DNA of 12,421 nt from NCBI RefSeq assembly GCF_000003605.2, contig NW_003148791.1, positions 6,329 through 18,749 on the forward strand. The letters run 5' to 3'. This DNA comes from Saccoglossus kowalevskii. Its lineage: Eukaryota > Hemichordata > Enteropneusta > Harrimaniidae. Shown here piece by piece: positions 1 through 9,744 of this stretch. Under the pieces are notes generated by a model. It worked only from the letters and a program-made list of their open reading frames with translations. It made no database searches and had not been told where the DNA came from. Position 1 is the first letter of the stretch, and every line of letters starts with the position of its first letter. The translations under genes were made by a program, and so were the position numbers.

Positions 1-2198
1 AAACTATATGTGAAAATGCCGCACATTACTGAAAGATATCCACATTGTCTCCTTAACGACGGAAAAATGACTGTCAAATCAAAACTTGCTCGGCATGTCA
101 CCGTGAATGTTTACCACAGTACACCTATTAACCATGTTTTATTGACATCTGGTGAGTGGTTATTGAGTGACATATGGCTAACATTTATGAAATATGAGAT
201 TGAATTAATTTGGTTTTTATAATAGCTAAATCTGTACGCAACGCAACTTATGAGAAATGTAGAAATATGTTTGCTCATATTCATTTTGTGAACGTTTCTT
301 CTAGTATGAACACATCACATCGTTAATTTCTCTGGAAGAATAATTGAACGAAATATTATCCAGTTAAAATACATCTGTTTATATTTTATTTATGTATTCC
401 GTTGCTCAGATCAATATGCTCCCCTCAATTCTAGTTCATCTGAAAACCACAATACGTAGATTGATATGAACGAAATCAATTTGCAGAATGTTAATGATTA
501 TTTATAATCAGGTGATACGTCACTACGTCTGAATGTTCTCTTGGAACGGTGGCCAAAATCCACTCCACTCTCCACCATCCGTTATTCCTACTCATATTTA
601 AATTGTGTTAATGGAACTACATGAACAACAATTATTTGACATGGAAGCTGTAAAACATATGTGCTAAATTCAGCCGTAGATATGTTGAGTACCGTCTGAT
701 GAGATGGTGTCTGGGGTCGTCAAGTGAAAAAGAGCAAACACGTAGTTCAATTTTATAACAAGGTTATCTACAGATGTGCACAGTTTCGGGTTGTAACCGT
801 GCATATCAATTTTTAAATTTGCATAAATCAGACAACATTTTGATATTTTTAAGAACTACTAGTACTTATCGAATTTAAATTGAATTTTAGTACTTGCATA
901 CAAACCACAGACTTCAAACCACAGATGTACAATCAAATTTTGTTTTAATATTTATGTTCTCTGTTAGTATTATAATAATACTATCGACCAGATTGTTTGA
1001 AATTGTTCGAAAAAAACATTTCCTGTTTCCATTGCATATGCCTTCTATACGCTCAGCACACGGGAAACCTTTCACAACCTTCTTTGATCATATTTTAATA
1101 TGCAAGAATTATATTATCAATGCTTAATAAAAGTTATTGTTCCAAAATGTACGGCAATGCAGCATCATTTCAAGCAACATTACGAATTCGAATAATTCAT
1201 TGGATAGCATAACCTTTCTTGTGAATAAGTGGAGAGTCTTCTTTCTTAGCGTCTGTGTTTTCGCTATTATATTTTTCAGTGCTTGATTACTAGTATATTT
1301 TGTTTTTGTTATGTATTTGTATATGGCAAAACAGGACTTTTTTTATAGCTTATTCGAATTGTCAGCAAAGGTCCATGCAATCAAAGCACGAGTTTTAAAA
1401 TTCTTCATATTGTGCGGAATCACGATTAATGCTATACAGTGAAATACAAATACATGTAATGTTAAATACATAATATTTGAATGCCAGTATATTAAAACTC
1501 GAAATCGTTTCACCATTGCCAAACATCAAACATGAAAAAAACAACACAGGTTACTAGTAAAATGGCGTTGACAGGACGGGAGGGTGACGCACCCTAAGTC
1601 TGGCCCTAGGATATGGGAAATCTGGAACGTTCACCTCACACAAACCACTTTTTGCCATGCTAATATAAGTCATGGGTGTAGACTATGTTCCTGACGGAGG
1701 GCGAAGGGAGGCATTAGTCAATGCATGCGCAGAATAGATGTTTTAGATGCCCAAGAATACGACTAGAAATATAGATGATTAGATGCAACCAAAAAGTAAT
1801 GTATATTTTTCATTAATTTTTCGGATTTTCCAATCGCCATTAGCTTGTTGTGTTTGAGCCTATCGGTTCATTTCACCGATTCCACCACGGCCAATCTATC
1901 ACTTTGATAACATAACCATACAAAGTACTCTCAGTCACAGGAATTTGGCGCCCTCTCCGTAGGATTTGTCGCAAAATCAATCGCTGAGTGCGCAGTGACC
2001 CACGAATGGCGAAGAACCAAATGTAGGATATGTGACGAAGTCAGGATGGGCGGCCAAGAACTCTCCCATAGTGACGTCACGCTGAAACCTTTCACTATAA
2101 ACAATCCAAAAATGTATTTCGCCTTGATTTCAATCATGTCATGTCGAATTTCAGAGGAATAAAACAATTAAAAAAAATTGTAAGGATGTTTCCAGTAA
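1..2198. other. Noncoding AT-rich DNA, no supportable gene
   Basis: Only short frames without domain features, splice structure or composition typical of coding sequence. A stretch at about 1560-1740 is richer in GC (words such as GACGGGAGGGTGACGC and ATGCATGCGCAG) and may be a degraded repeat, but I could not define its ends. Confidence 0.5.
2071..2080. promoter_or_regulatory. Perfect CRE palindrome GTGACGTCAC
   Basis: A full CREB/ATF-type TGACGTCA core sits in a locally less AT-rich stretch (about 1860-2100) that also has a CCAAT word near 1890 (GGCCAAT). No gene with a supportable start lies beside it, so this may be a chance match, a distal element, or part of an unrecognised promoter. 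Confidence 0.3.
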
Positions 2199-2310
2199 TT
2201 AATAATCATCCAGAACATTGCCGTTGAGGACGTTGACCACACAAGTCGGTTTTACATATTCAAACAATGTAACATTACTGCTGCTTTTGGTACATGCCTG
2301 GTTCTTCTTT

Positions 2311-2348
2311 TCAGACCCAAGTTTGATTGCGGATTGTGGATGTACAAT
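2311..2348 (-). CDS. Candidate alternative terminal coding exon of the receptor
   Basis: A strong acceptor (TTTTACTGTTTCTCCCCAG, AG at 2350-2349) stands here. Spliced from the cryptic donor after 4329, it adds Asn263 and eleven residues (CTSTIRNQTWV) before TGA at 2313-2311, giving a 274-residue protein with a different PDZ-like end. In the phase-0 frame the same acceptor instead opens 48 codons ending TAA at 2201-2199, which also look moderately coding; reaching that frame needs a different donor or another small exon. The acceptor is clear; the frame and membership in this gene are inferred. Confidence 0.35.
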
Positions 2349-2399
2349 CTGGGGAGAAACAGTAAAATGAAGTGTCTGACTATATTCTATATTGAACAT

Positions 2400-4275
2400 A
2401 GTCTTGTACTACCCAGGCTTTGTGAGGGAGATGTACTATGAATAAATTATGAGATTGCCAGAATGTCACTTTTAAGATTATTGGTGTTGAAAGACATACA
2501 AAGCACAGTTGGTGGAAATAATGTGTTGATAAATTATATACTTCATACTCTGGCCAAGTAATTGAAAGTGAAACTAGCCAAAAATCACGTTAAGGCTGAT
2601 TTCTTGCATTAATGAGAGACAATCTATGGTATTACTGGCCATGATTTCCCACTGTAAACTTTACCGAAACTGGCTTAAATGATTCAATATGTAAAAATAT
2701 AATTATGTAGTAAGTGGTTCTGGAGTTTGATTGGTTGACAGTGTCAACAAATTATGGCAATTAAAGAATGATTTGTTGATGGGGAAATTATGTTGACTTT
2801 ATCTATAAGTAGCTATATATAAACACCATGGGGAGTTATTTGGGGCTATGGCCTCACAACATCCTTCTGTCCCAAAGTACTTTCCACACATAGACTATTG
2901 GTATATAAATACATCTGTATTTATTTCTATTAACAATAAAGTAATAATAAACAATATTAGATACAATAAATTAAACATCACATCAAATACATTACTTATT
3001 AATGGTATTGACCTTATTCACATCACATTTCCCAAAAGATGCAAAAATTACATTTGCTGGAAGAAATTCATTGATGAGGATCATTTTTGATGAGATACTG
3101 TAAAGCACTTTAAAACAGCTACATTCCATTTTAGTGAATTTGACTCAATGCATGAATTAACAGAATCTTAATTTAGCTAAAGTGGCAACAATTTCATTTT
3201 GAGAATATACTTTATTCTAAATTAGTGAAATTACAGATTAGCTGAATTAGCGAGCTAAAAAGAACTGTTTTACAGTATGTTTCAAGGATTGTAGTAAGAG
3301 TACTGGCAACACCATCACAATCGTAGAATGAGGTAGAAATGAAGTAAGAACACTAACACCATTGCAAATCAACAAATTAAAGAACTATCATCATTCTTCA
3401 CAATATAGTAATTCAACACAGTGTGCAAAAGTGTTCAACATAAATACCAATTGTCTAGTTGGTTTATGGCTAACAAAAAAAGAAAATGTTCAGTCCATGC
3501 ATGTCATCTACTAACTAGTTCTCTTTTATCTATTGGCCTATTGCTGAATTAAAATTGCAACTAGAGACAATTTTAATTAAAGCTATAGCAATATAATAAT
3601 ATCATAGAACCTTGAAATGGAGAACAAGAACTTTATATCTGTGGCTATTTACTGCTTCATAAATGATTAATTAATTATCAGTTTCAATAACAATATGTTT
3701 TATATAAACTACTATAGCAATACTTTCTTAGAAAGTAACATTATACTACTGTGCTTCCATTGAAAGTGTACTAATAACACTGCAGTCACATGTGATTTAT
3801 CAATCTTGGTAAACTAGTGTTTTTCATCAGGGGCCAGGGATATAAATAGGTTTAACGGTTTAACTGAACTACCTCCTAGGTCCCCATTGTCCTTTCAAAT
3901 TTGTGCTTTTATCTAGTGAATAATGTTACAATGCATAAATGGTTAAATAAATATTATTCATGACATAAAGCCCAGATTTTCAAACAATACAAACTGAAAA
4001 AAATTCTATTATAGATCAAATACATGTGTCTAATACTCAATAGTCATTTAAATATTAAATACATGTATTAGTATAATCAAAAACTTGTTGTATAGCTGAA
4101 AAACAAAGCAACAATCTAAGAAATTGAAAAAAAAAAAGATTATATTTTTGTTACAAAATACAATGGCAGGTTTTGGCTTATGTACCCAAATAAATAAAAC
4201 CAACAAAGTTATATACATTTTTTATATAAATAGTTGTAAAAAAAATCAAAATACTTAATACTTGAGATACTTTGT
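2400..4275. other. AT-rich noncoding DNA downstream of the receptor stop
   Basis: This would be 3' UTR, or an intron if the candidate exon at 2311-2348 is used. Apart from the inverted-repeat element at 3095-3278, I see no exon with both good splice sites and a compatible frame. One stop-free minus-strand run near 2405-2590 behind a weak acceptor is noted elsewhere and not called. Confidence 0.45.
3095..3278. repeat. Small MITE-like element with imperfect terminal inverted repeats
   Basis: The left end ATACTGTAAAGCACTT (3095-3110) is matched inverted at the right end, AACTGTTTTACAGTAT (3263-3278), with the first ten bases identical. Inside, decayed copies of a TTAG(C/T)GAATT-like word recur in both orientations (near 3132, 3223 and 3240-3257). 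The 184-base length and lack of coding fit a non-autonomous element. No clear target duplication is visible. Confidence 0.4.
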
Positions 4276-4281
4276 TTTAAT
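4276..4281 (-). terminator. Possible polyadenylation signal ATTAAA
   Basis: ATTAAA on the minus strand begins 25 bases past the TAG of exon 4 and is followed by a T-run at 4245-4238, the arrangement of a poly(A) signal with a U-rich downstream element. It would give a very short 3' UTR. Minus-strand AATAAA also occurs further on at 3216-3211 and 2925-2920, so the true end is uncertain. Confidence 0.3.
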
Positions 4282-4305
4282 ACAATGGTCCTCAGTGGTT
4301 TACAG

Positions 4306-4487
4306 CTAAACAACTGTTATAACCTTACTTTGTGTTGGAGAACTCCAGTTGAATAAACTATTATTATAATTAATATCTTGATTTTTGTGAGGGCGGTATA
4401 CTTTATAATGTGATGGAATATACTGCCTGGATTCACGAAAACTATGAAGTTGGACAAATGCTCTGTTACTACGATTGTGAACTTGAG
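4306..4487 (-). CDS. Receptor coding exon 4: cytoplasmic tail and stop
   Basis: The acceptor is CTCTTTTCTTGCAG|CT. Two bases complete Thr210, then 59 codons and TAG at 4308-4306. The tail has several tyrosines (QYIPSHYKVYRP region) and ends VITVV, which fits the class I PDZ-ligand rule (Ser/Thr at -2, hydrophobic at the end). No death domain is seen. A GTAAGG sequence inside the exon (GT at 4328-4327, after CAAA) could act as a donor in phase 1, so the exon may end at 4329 in another isoform; its 3' boundary is therefore less certain than its 5' one. Confidence 0.75.
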
Positions 4488-7400
4488 CTGCAAGAAAAGA
4501 GAAAAATGATATTGTTAATGCATTTCTAAAATTAAACATTGAATTGCATTGTATAATACTGATAATACCACTCCACTGGATGATAACACATCCAGGCAAT
4601 ATTAACAGATCAAACTAAGCACTCCACAAATGGGAAACATGCTTGAACCAGTTCCTTTTCTTCAAGCTCTTTTTTTGTATTGCATTTTCACCTATTTTGG
4701 ACCAAAATGTCCATAAATTTCTTTTTTCTACACATCTCAATTTAAAAAAAAAAAAAATTTGAAAGGTTTCAAAAAATTCTATAAATTGAAAACTTCTAAT
4801 GGAGTAATTTTTCCATCCTGTTCCCATTCAATTTTAGTAGGTTGACTGAATGAAACAAATACTCATGTACACTCTAATATTTTCATTTTAAGGAAAAAAT
4901 TATAATCCACTTACTTTGATATAACTTTCGTCTCGCTGTGGTTTTAACTTCTTTATGAACACCTCGTCTGACATGAAATGCTAACAACATAGCAACAAGT
5001 GCTATAAATATAGATGCTATGACAACGGCACCAATTATGTAAGTATCTTGAAAATCACTTCCACCTTTTGAGGGATCTGTCAAAAGATGGGATGATAATA
5101 TTTATCAATACATACCAAGTAACACAGTATATAATCACATCTAATGAGCACACAATAATTTGTCATAGAAAATTAATATAAACATCTAAATGTGCCACAG
5201 ATGGCACACGGTATGAGTCCAATGTGAAGTACTGGTATATACCACATGTTGAATGTGTGCTGTACAATGGTGTAACACTCAAATGTAAAGAGGAAATTAC
5301 AACAGGTAAATATCACCCCCTAAGTTACTCATTATTTACAATAAATTCTTACCTAGGGCATGTAATGTCTCTTTCCCTGCAATTAATGACTGTATTTGAG
5401 GTAGTTCAGGTGTCAAAGGTGACAGAGTTGATGTAACCAAGTCTTCCTTTGAATCATCTCGTGCACTAGAGCTTCTCAAACCTGGAAAAACAATAAAAAT
5501 AGAACTTAATAAATACCTTTGTAAGTTTAGTTATGTTTGGAGCTAGAAACTGTTTTAAACTGGAGTGGATTTGTAATTTGGATCCGTTTAATTCATAAAA
5601 TTTACAAAATGAATGAATCTGTGAGAGGTACACCTAATATACACAATATTAAAGCAAGCGGATTTGGAATTTTCAAAAAAAAATTGAAATTATCACTTTT
5701 TATCAAAAATGACAAAAATATTAATTAAAATTAGAGAATTGAAAATATCACAAAATGAAAACAAATCAAAGATGGCACAAGGTCTCAAAAAACCTGACAA
5801 TCAGTAACAATACAAGTAAAGGCAACAGCGAAGCTAAAAATAGTTTGAAATGTAGACTAAAACTAATGACACACTCCCTGTGAACTTCTTTTAATCTTTT
5901 TCAACCACCAGTTAAACTCTTATTGTCTCTCACAAAATAAACTCGTATATTTATTCCCATATAGTTTTAATCAAATGATAAAGACCTGTAGACAATGGGA
6001 AATTATTAATATTAGTATTTGATCCAAAATTAATATTGAAATTATAGAAAAAAATACTAACATTTTGGCATTTAGCGGGTTATCTTCTTACAACAAACGT
6101 TGTACAAATTTATGAAAATTACTTCAACTCACAAATATTAAAGAATCTAGTCATTTCCTAAGCACAGCTTGAAGCAATGTCAGAGATCTCTCTATCTTCT
6201 CTAGTCATACACTTGTACTGATACAAGTCTTTTATACCTATCTCTATTCTAGTGGATGAGGTCATGCGATAAGAGGAACATGACGTGACAAGTCGACCAA
6301 AGCGATACCAGAGACTACCACACAATATCACATGACATTAGCGTAAGACCTACACTCACAGATCAAAGCAAAATGACATGATATTAACATATACAGGAAG
6401 GTGATGGGCTTCCCTCATACTGTTTCACATTGCGAGTAATAAATACATTAAAAAAAAGTGTATTACTTATATTTAAGAGTGAACAAGGAACAAGTTTGGG
6501 TGGAGGCATGCATGATATACAATCACGTCATAAATCTAAACTGCGCTACATGGACATGCCTATAAACATGCATGGTGAGTCATTAGATTGAAACGTAGAC
6601 CCTAGAATATCAACAAAATGGCCATGGTACAAATAAATACGATGGCAACATAAAAGACCGAGTTATTTTAAAGCATTCTATACACCAAGCTATGCATTCT
6701 AATTTGCATAACACTAGATGTACATGGATTGCAAGTGACCTCTAACAACACAACGGAAGACTTGTCTGTGATGTTGCAAAATAGACTACATTTATATATT
6801 TGAGTAAGATGCAATTAAAACAGAAATAATTCAAGTTTAGACTTGATCTCATGTGTACAAAATGTGTACAAGAATTCCTTAATTATAACTTCTGATTAAA
6901 AACTCTAACTCACTGAAATATTCTTACTGTTGGTGAATTTCATCAAATTGTGAGCACACAATACAGCAAATAGATATACATGTCAACAATTTAACATTTC
7001 AGAGTCTGCATGGTCACAATATTTACTTACAATGTTGTTTTAGGGGACCTATAAAAATTCTTTGCAAGTTCACTCTTGTTGCTATTTATACATGTGTTGT
7101 CAAAGCAGGGTATGAGAGCAAAATGTTTGCAAAGGAATTTCTAAACACTTTATTGTTAATTCCTACACTGGGTTATCTTAATTAAAGTTAACCTTATAAA
7201 CATTTTAAAACAACTTGTTAATAAATAATATCTTTGTATGCAGCCAATTTATTTTTTGTCAGACATTTTTGGAGTTCACGATGTTCAGTATCTCATATTA
7301 AATAAGTAAAATTATCACTTTGAGTTATGCGTTTATGGTACTTTGCCTAAAATATTGTATGAACTTGTAAACATACTGAACTACTTTCAAAAATAATAAT

Positions 7401-9190
7401 AAAAACATGAATTGCTTTTGGGCATAGTTATGACGACATTTGGGTACTACACCCACTCACTGTTTACAGATGAGATATAAATAGTTCAAAACATTCCACT
7501 TATACTACAATGCACATATCAACTGTATTCATAATACACTGTCAACAAATACAGTATCTAGTAGACATATATTGCCTCAGCATTGAATTAGGCACAGCGA
7601 GAGAGAGAACAGAACTGTTTTCAACTTAGTACATAATCTCACATAACTGTTTTCCTAAACTGCTATCATAAGTTGTCAGCAATTGCTTGCAACATTGTTT
7701 TATTCTCAATTGTATAATGAATTTAAAGAAAAGCAGTATATCTCAAATTTATTCTAGTATTTTCATGTGTGGTTTAAAATTATTGTCACATGACTCCTGT
7801 GAAACGGGGGGGGGGGGGAGTCCCCTATTATGAGCATGCCTAAACACATCACCCATGACATCATACATTCCACACACTATCCAACTTGTATCAATTTAAT
7901 TTTGTCTTAATTGTGTGAATTATGTTTCCTTAAAGCAGGAAAAATGATATTGTAATGATGCCGTCAATTTTACTTATTTATAACCTATGTACTGTCTCGA
8001 TACATTATTTGCTAGTTACCACTGTTTGGCATTGAGAAGAATTGTTATTTTATCAAAAAAAAGCGCTATGAATCAGGTGTAATGAATACAAAATACATAA
8101 TGATATTAAAAGAAATATTTCCCAATTTCAAAGAGAAACATCGATCACTCACATAGAAGTGTTGTAAAATCATGTTTCTAGCTTTTCATGACACAAAGTG
8201 GACAAGGTATTGAGAGCAATATGTCCTTAGATTGTAATCTGTAGTTTACAGATAAATTGCACTATACAAACACTTCTAACAGTTACATAGCTACAGGAAA
8301 TGCATAGTAATGGTGATTAGGCTATGTTATTTATACCTTGGTATACCAAAAGGCACTATACAATGTTCTTTCTTTGCTATTATTTTAATCACTTATATAT
8401 TTATTGCTGTAAAACAATAGAAAATTTGTACTTCTAAGGATCCAATAAAGTTATTATTATTAGTCTTTGCACTGATGACAATTTACATTGTATAAGTATA
8501 TTATATTCAATTGAAAAAAAGATGAACAAAGATGTATAAAAGAAAGCATTCAATTCCCACTAACTCAACAAGCTTTCATCTATACATGGTGTTAAATTTA
8601 ATAACTAGAAATATTCCAGATTTTCCATGTGCAACCACTGTTATAAGTCTGAATAAAATCACTTTATATTTTTATAATGTTTTACATGTAAATTAATTGG
8701 ATTATTTAAATTCATCCTACAGTGAAATTACCGAATAAACTTAACTCTTAAACATGCTCAAAGCTATTGATATTGGATTCAAAAAACGAATATTGACACA
8801 TATGTTGTAAGTTTTAAAAGCTCTATGAAAACTAAAAAGCTTTTTCATCTCACCTTTACAGTGGTGACATCCCAAAGTAGCTGGCTTATATTGACACAGT
8901 ATACATTTAGTACATCCACCATATCCATTGGGGAAAAAGTTATCTAAACATCCAGGTTGGATTTCTCCTCTCACTTTGCAAGATTTAGAACACTCGGCAA
9001 ATGATGTTTCCTTACAGTTCGTGCAGCTGATGCAAACATGGTTGTTGTGACTGTGGAAATAACCAGGAGGGCAACTTTCCCCATCTCGATGTATCGGCAA
9101 TGCTGCTGAATGGATGCCATGCAATAAGGAAAGAAATACACACACCATCAATGTTGTTTGAACAAACTGGCAACTATGCATCCAAAACAT
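4306..9190 (-). CDS. TNF-receptor-superfamily-like type I membrane protein, 4 coding exons
   Basis: Joined exons 9190-8854, 5481-5353, 5076-4915 and 4487-4306 encode 269 residues. Order: signal peptide (about 1-29), two six-cysteine modules (Cys 40, 53, 56, 59, 67, 71 and 81, 93, 96, 99, 108, 111), Ser/Thr/Pro-rich stalk (113-168), one membrane helix (169-189), cytoplasmic tail (190-269). Introns have GT-AG ends and are all phase 1; split codons restore Gly113, Asp156 and Thr210 without a frame break. Known for the family: such receptors bind TNF ligands at the cell surface and signal through TRAFs or death domains. No death domain is visible; SPTQ (259-262) only approaches a TRAF-binding core and does not fit it. 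No N-glycosylation sequon is seen in the ectodomain. Cysteine spacing is closest to Fn14/BCMA-type modules. The start at 9190 is chosen because it has A at -3 and gives a normal-length signal peptide; in-frame ATGs at 9280 and 9250 are alternatives. An unrelated cysteine-rich receptor is possible but less likely. Confidence 0.82.
4915..5076 (-). CDS. Receptor coding exon 3: transmembrane helix
   Basis: 162 bases, phase 1 at both ends, coding residues 157-209. The acceptor is TTTTGACAG|AT and the donor CAAA|GTAAGT (GT at 4914-4913). A 21-residue hydrophobic helix beginning IIGAVVIASIF (169-189) is followed at once by basic residues (HVRRGVHKEVK, then ARRK), a stop-transfer signal that puts the C-terminus in the cytoplasm by the positive-inside rule. 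Skipping this symmetrical exon would keep the frame and predict a secreted, decoy-like form. Confidence 0.85.
5353..5481 (-). CDS. Receptor coding exon 2: extracellular stalk
   Basis: 129 bases, phase 1 at both ends, coding residues 113-155. The acceptor is TTTTTCCAG|GT and the donor CTAG|GTAAGA. The product is rich in Ser, Thr and Pro (for example LVTSTLSPLTPELPQ), with no cysteine and no membrane segment, as expected for a flexible and possibly O-glycosylated stalk between ligand-binding modules and membrane. Because it is symmetrical (1-1), skipping it would keep the frame and shorten the stalk by 43 residues. Confidence 0.78.
6133..6236 (-). promoter_or_regulatory. TATA-box core promoter with possible alternative first exon, inside intron 1
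   Basis: On the minus strand TATAAAAG lies at 6236-6229. About 75 bases later an ATG with G at -3 (6154-6152) opens MTRFFNI and reaches a strong donor T|GTGAGT (GT at 6132-6131) in phase 1, the phase needed to join exon 2. The local GC content is higher than in the rest of the intron. The predicted product would lack signal peptide and cysteine modules but keep stalk, membrane helix and tail. A separate short reading frame starts at 6208 near the expected start site. This is a composition- and phase-based guess. Confidence 0.25.
7806..7818 (+). repeat. 13-base poly-G tract
   Basis: An uninterrupted run of G in intron 1, followed closely by AGTCCCC, which could pair back on it. On the transcribed (minus) strand this is a C run. 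Such tracts vary in length between individuals and are prone to sequencing error. Confidence 0.9.
8854..9190 (-). CDS. Receptor coding exon 1: signal peptide and two cysteine-rich modules
   Basis: Codes residues 1-112 plus the first base of codon 113. The hydrophobic core LMVCVFLSLLHGIHSA fits a signal peptide cut near residue 29 or 30. The first module spaces its cysteines 12-2-2-7-3 residues apart and the second 11-2-2-8-2, so they are tandem copies of one design; CPPGYF after Cys40 is typical of a first TNFR half-module. The donor is AAAG|GTGAGA with GT at 8853-8852. The open frame extends upstream to an in-frame stop at 9295-9293, so the coding start could be 9280 or 9250, which would give an unusually long hydrophobic leader. 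Confidence 0.85.
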
Positions 9191-9338
9191 GGTTACTGAC
9201 AGTACTAGAGCTGACAATGAAATACACGGAAAACTTATAACAGGGAACATATAAACCACACTAGGTAAACTTAAACACATATCGTAAAGGCATTACTTCA
9301 TATATTGAAAATGTGGAGCATTTAAAAACTCTTTACTG

Positions 9339-9744
9339 ATTGGCCGAAAGTGGCATATAACAAAAGTACCGCTCAGTGATTGGCAAGTGGGCGGTTAATT
9401 AATGAATTCCGGCGCTATTTATTGTTTTGATGTCATGGCAACAGTAGTTGAATAAATTTATCATACCTATAAGTATTCATCGCATGACACTCCTTCCGGT
9501 TAATTCGTACACAACCGCCATGACACCAACTCAATACCGTATATACTTATAATAACCGTGCCGTTGATTTTGCAGTGCCGTAATCAAGTCGTCACCTAAC
9601 ATACTGTGAATATGTAACACATAGTCTTTTCCCTGTGTTTCAATAGTTCTCTGGTTTGGTTTTTGGAAAGCTGAAGGTCGATCGAGTATCGTTGTCTGTC
9701 TCTGTAGTGACGTACAATGACCCATTTTTATTTGCGCATGCGCG
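9339..9744 (-). promoter_or_regulatory. Probable promoter region of the receptor gene
   Basis: Read on the minus strand toward the gene: an NRF1 consensus (TGCGCATGCGCG, 9733-9744), a YY1-like ATGGCGG (9521-9515), an ETS-like ACCGGAAG (9500-9493), a GC box CCGCCCAC (9394-9387) and two CCAAT boxes exactly 40 bases apart (9383-9379 and 9343-9339). These are typical of CpG-type animal promoters. The CCAAT boxes place a start site at very roughly 9250-9300, just upstream of the chosen ATG at 9190. There is no convincing TATA box. Motifs are seen directly; their function is inferred. Confidence 0.5.

Larger units (their letters stand above)
5482..8853 (-). other. Intron 1 of the receptor gene
   Basis: 3,372 bases between the cysteine-module exon and the stalk exon. 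The sequence is AT-rich with many short A/T runs. It contains the TATA-like site near 6230, a hairpin at 6211-6228 (ACTTGTA/TACAAGT around CTGA) and a 13-base G tract at 7806-7818. I found no further in-frame minus-strand exon, though a small one could be missed by eye. Confidence 0.75.

Noticed and set aside
1931-2167. 78-codon minus-strand frame beside the CRE palindrome
   Set aside because: No recognisable motif, no clear splice sites and no partner exon.
2405-2590. Stop-free minus-strand run behind a TAG acceptor in phase 1
   Set aside because: The acceptor lacks a good pyrimidine tract and no clear phase-0 donor follows, so it does not convincingly bridge exon 4 to 2348.
2848-3090. 80-codon plus-strand frame
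   Set aside because: Very rich in Asn, Ile and Lys as expected from AT-rich random sequence, with no domain or splice context, and ending just before a repeat.
4306-4487. Death domain or TRAF-binding motif in the tail
   Set aside because: The tail is too short for a death domain, and SPTQSK does not satisfy the PxQxT, (P/S/A/T)x(Q/E)E or PxQxxD patterns.
4615-4827. 70-codon minus-strand frame in the intron before exon 4
   Set aside because: Lies wholly inside intron 3, is driven by A/T runs, and shows Phe/Lys-rich low-complexity translation.
5224-5436. 70-codon plus-strand frame
   Set aside because: Antisense shadow overlapping the stalk exon.
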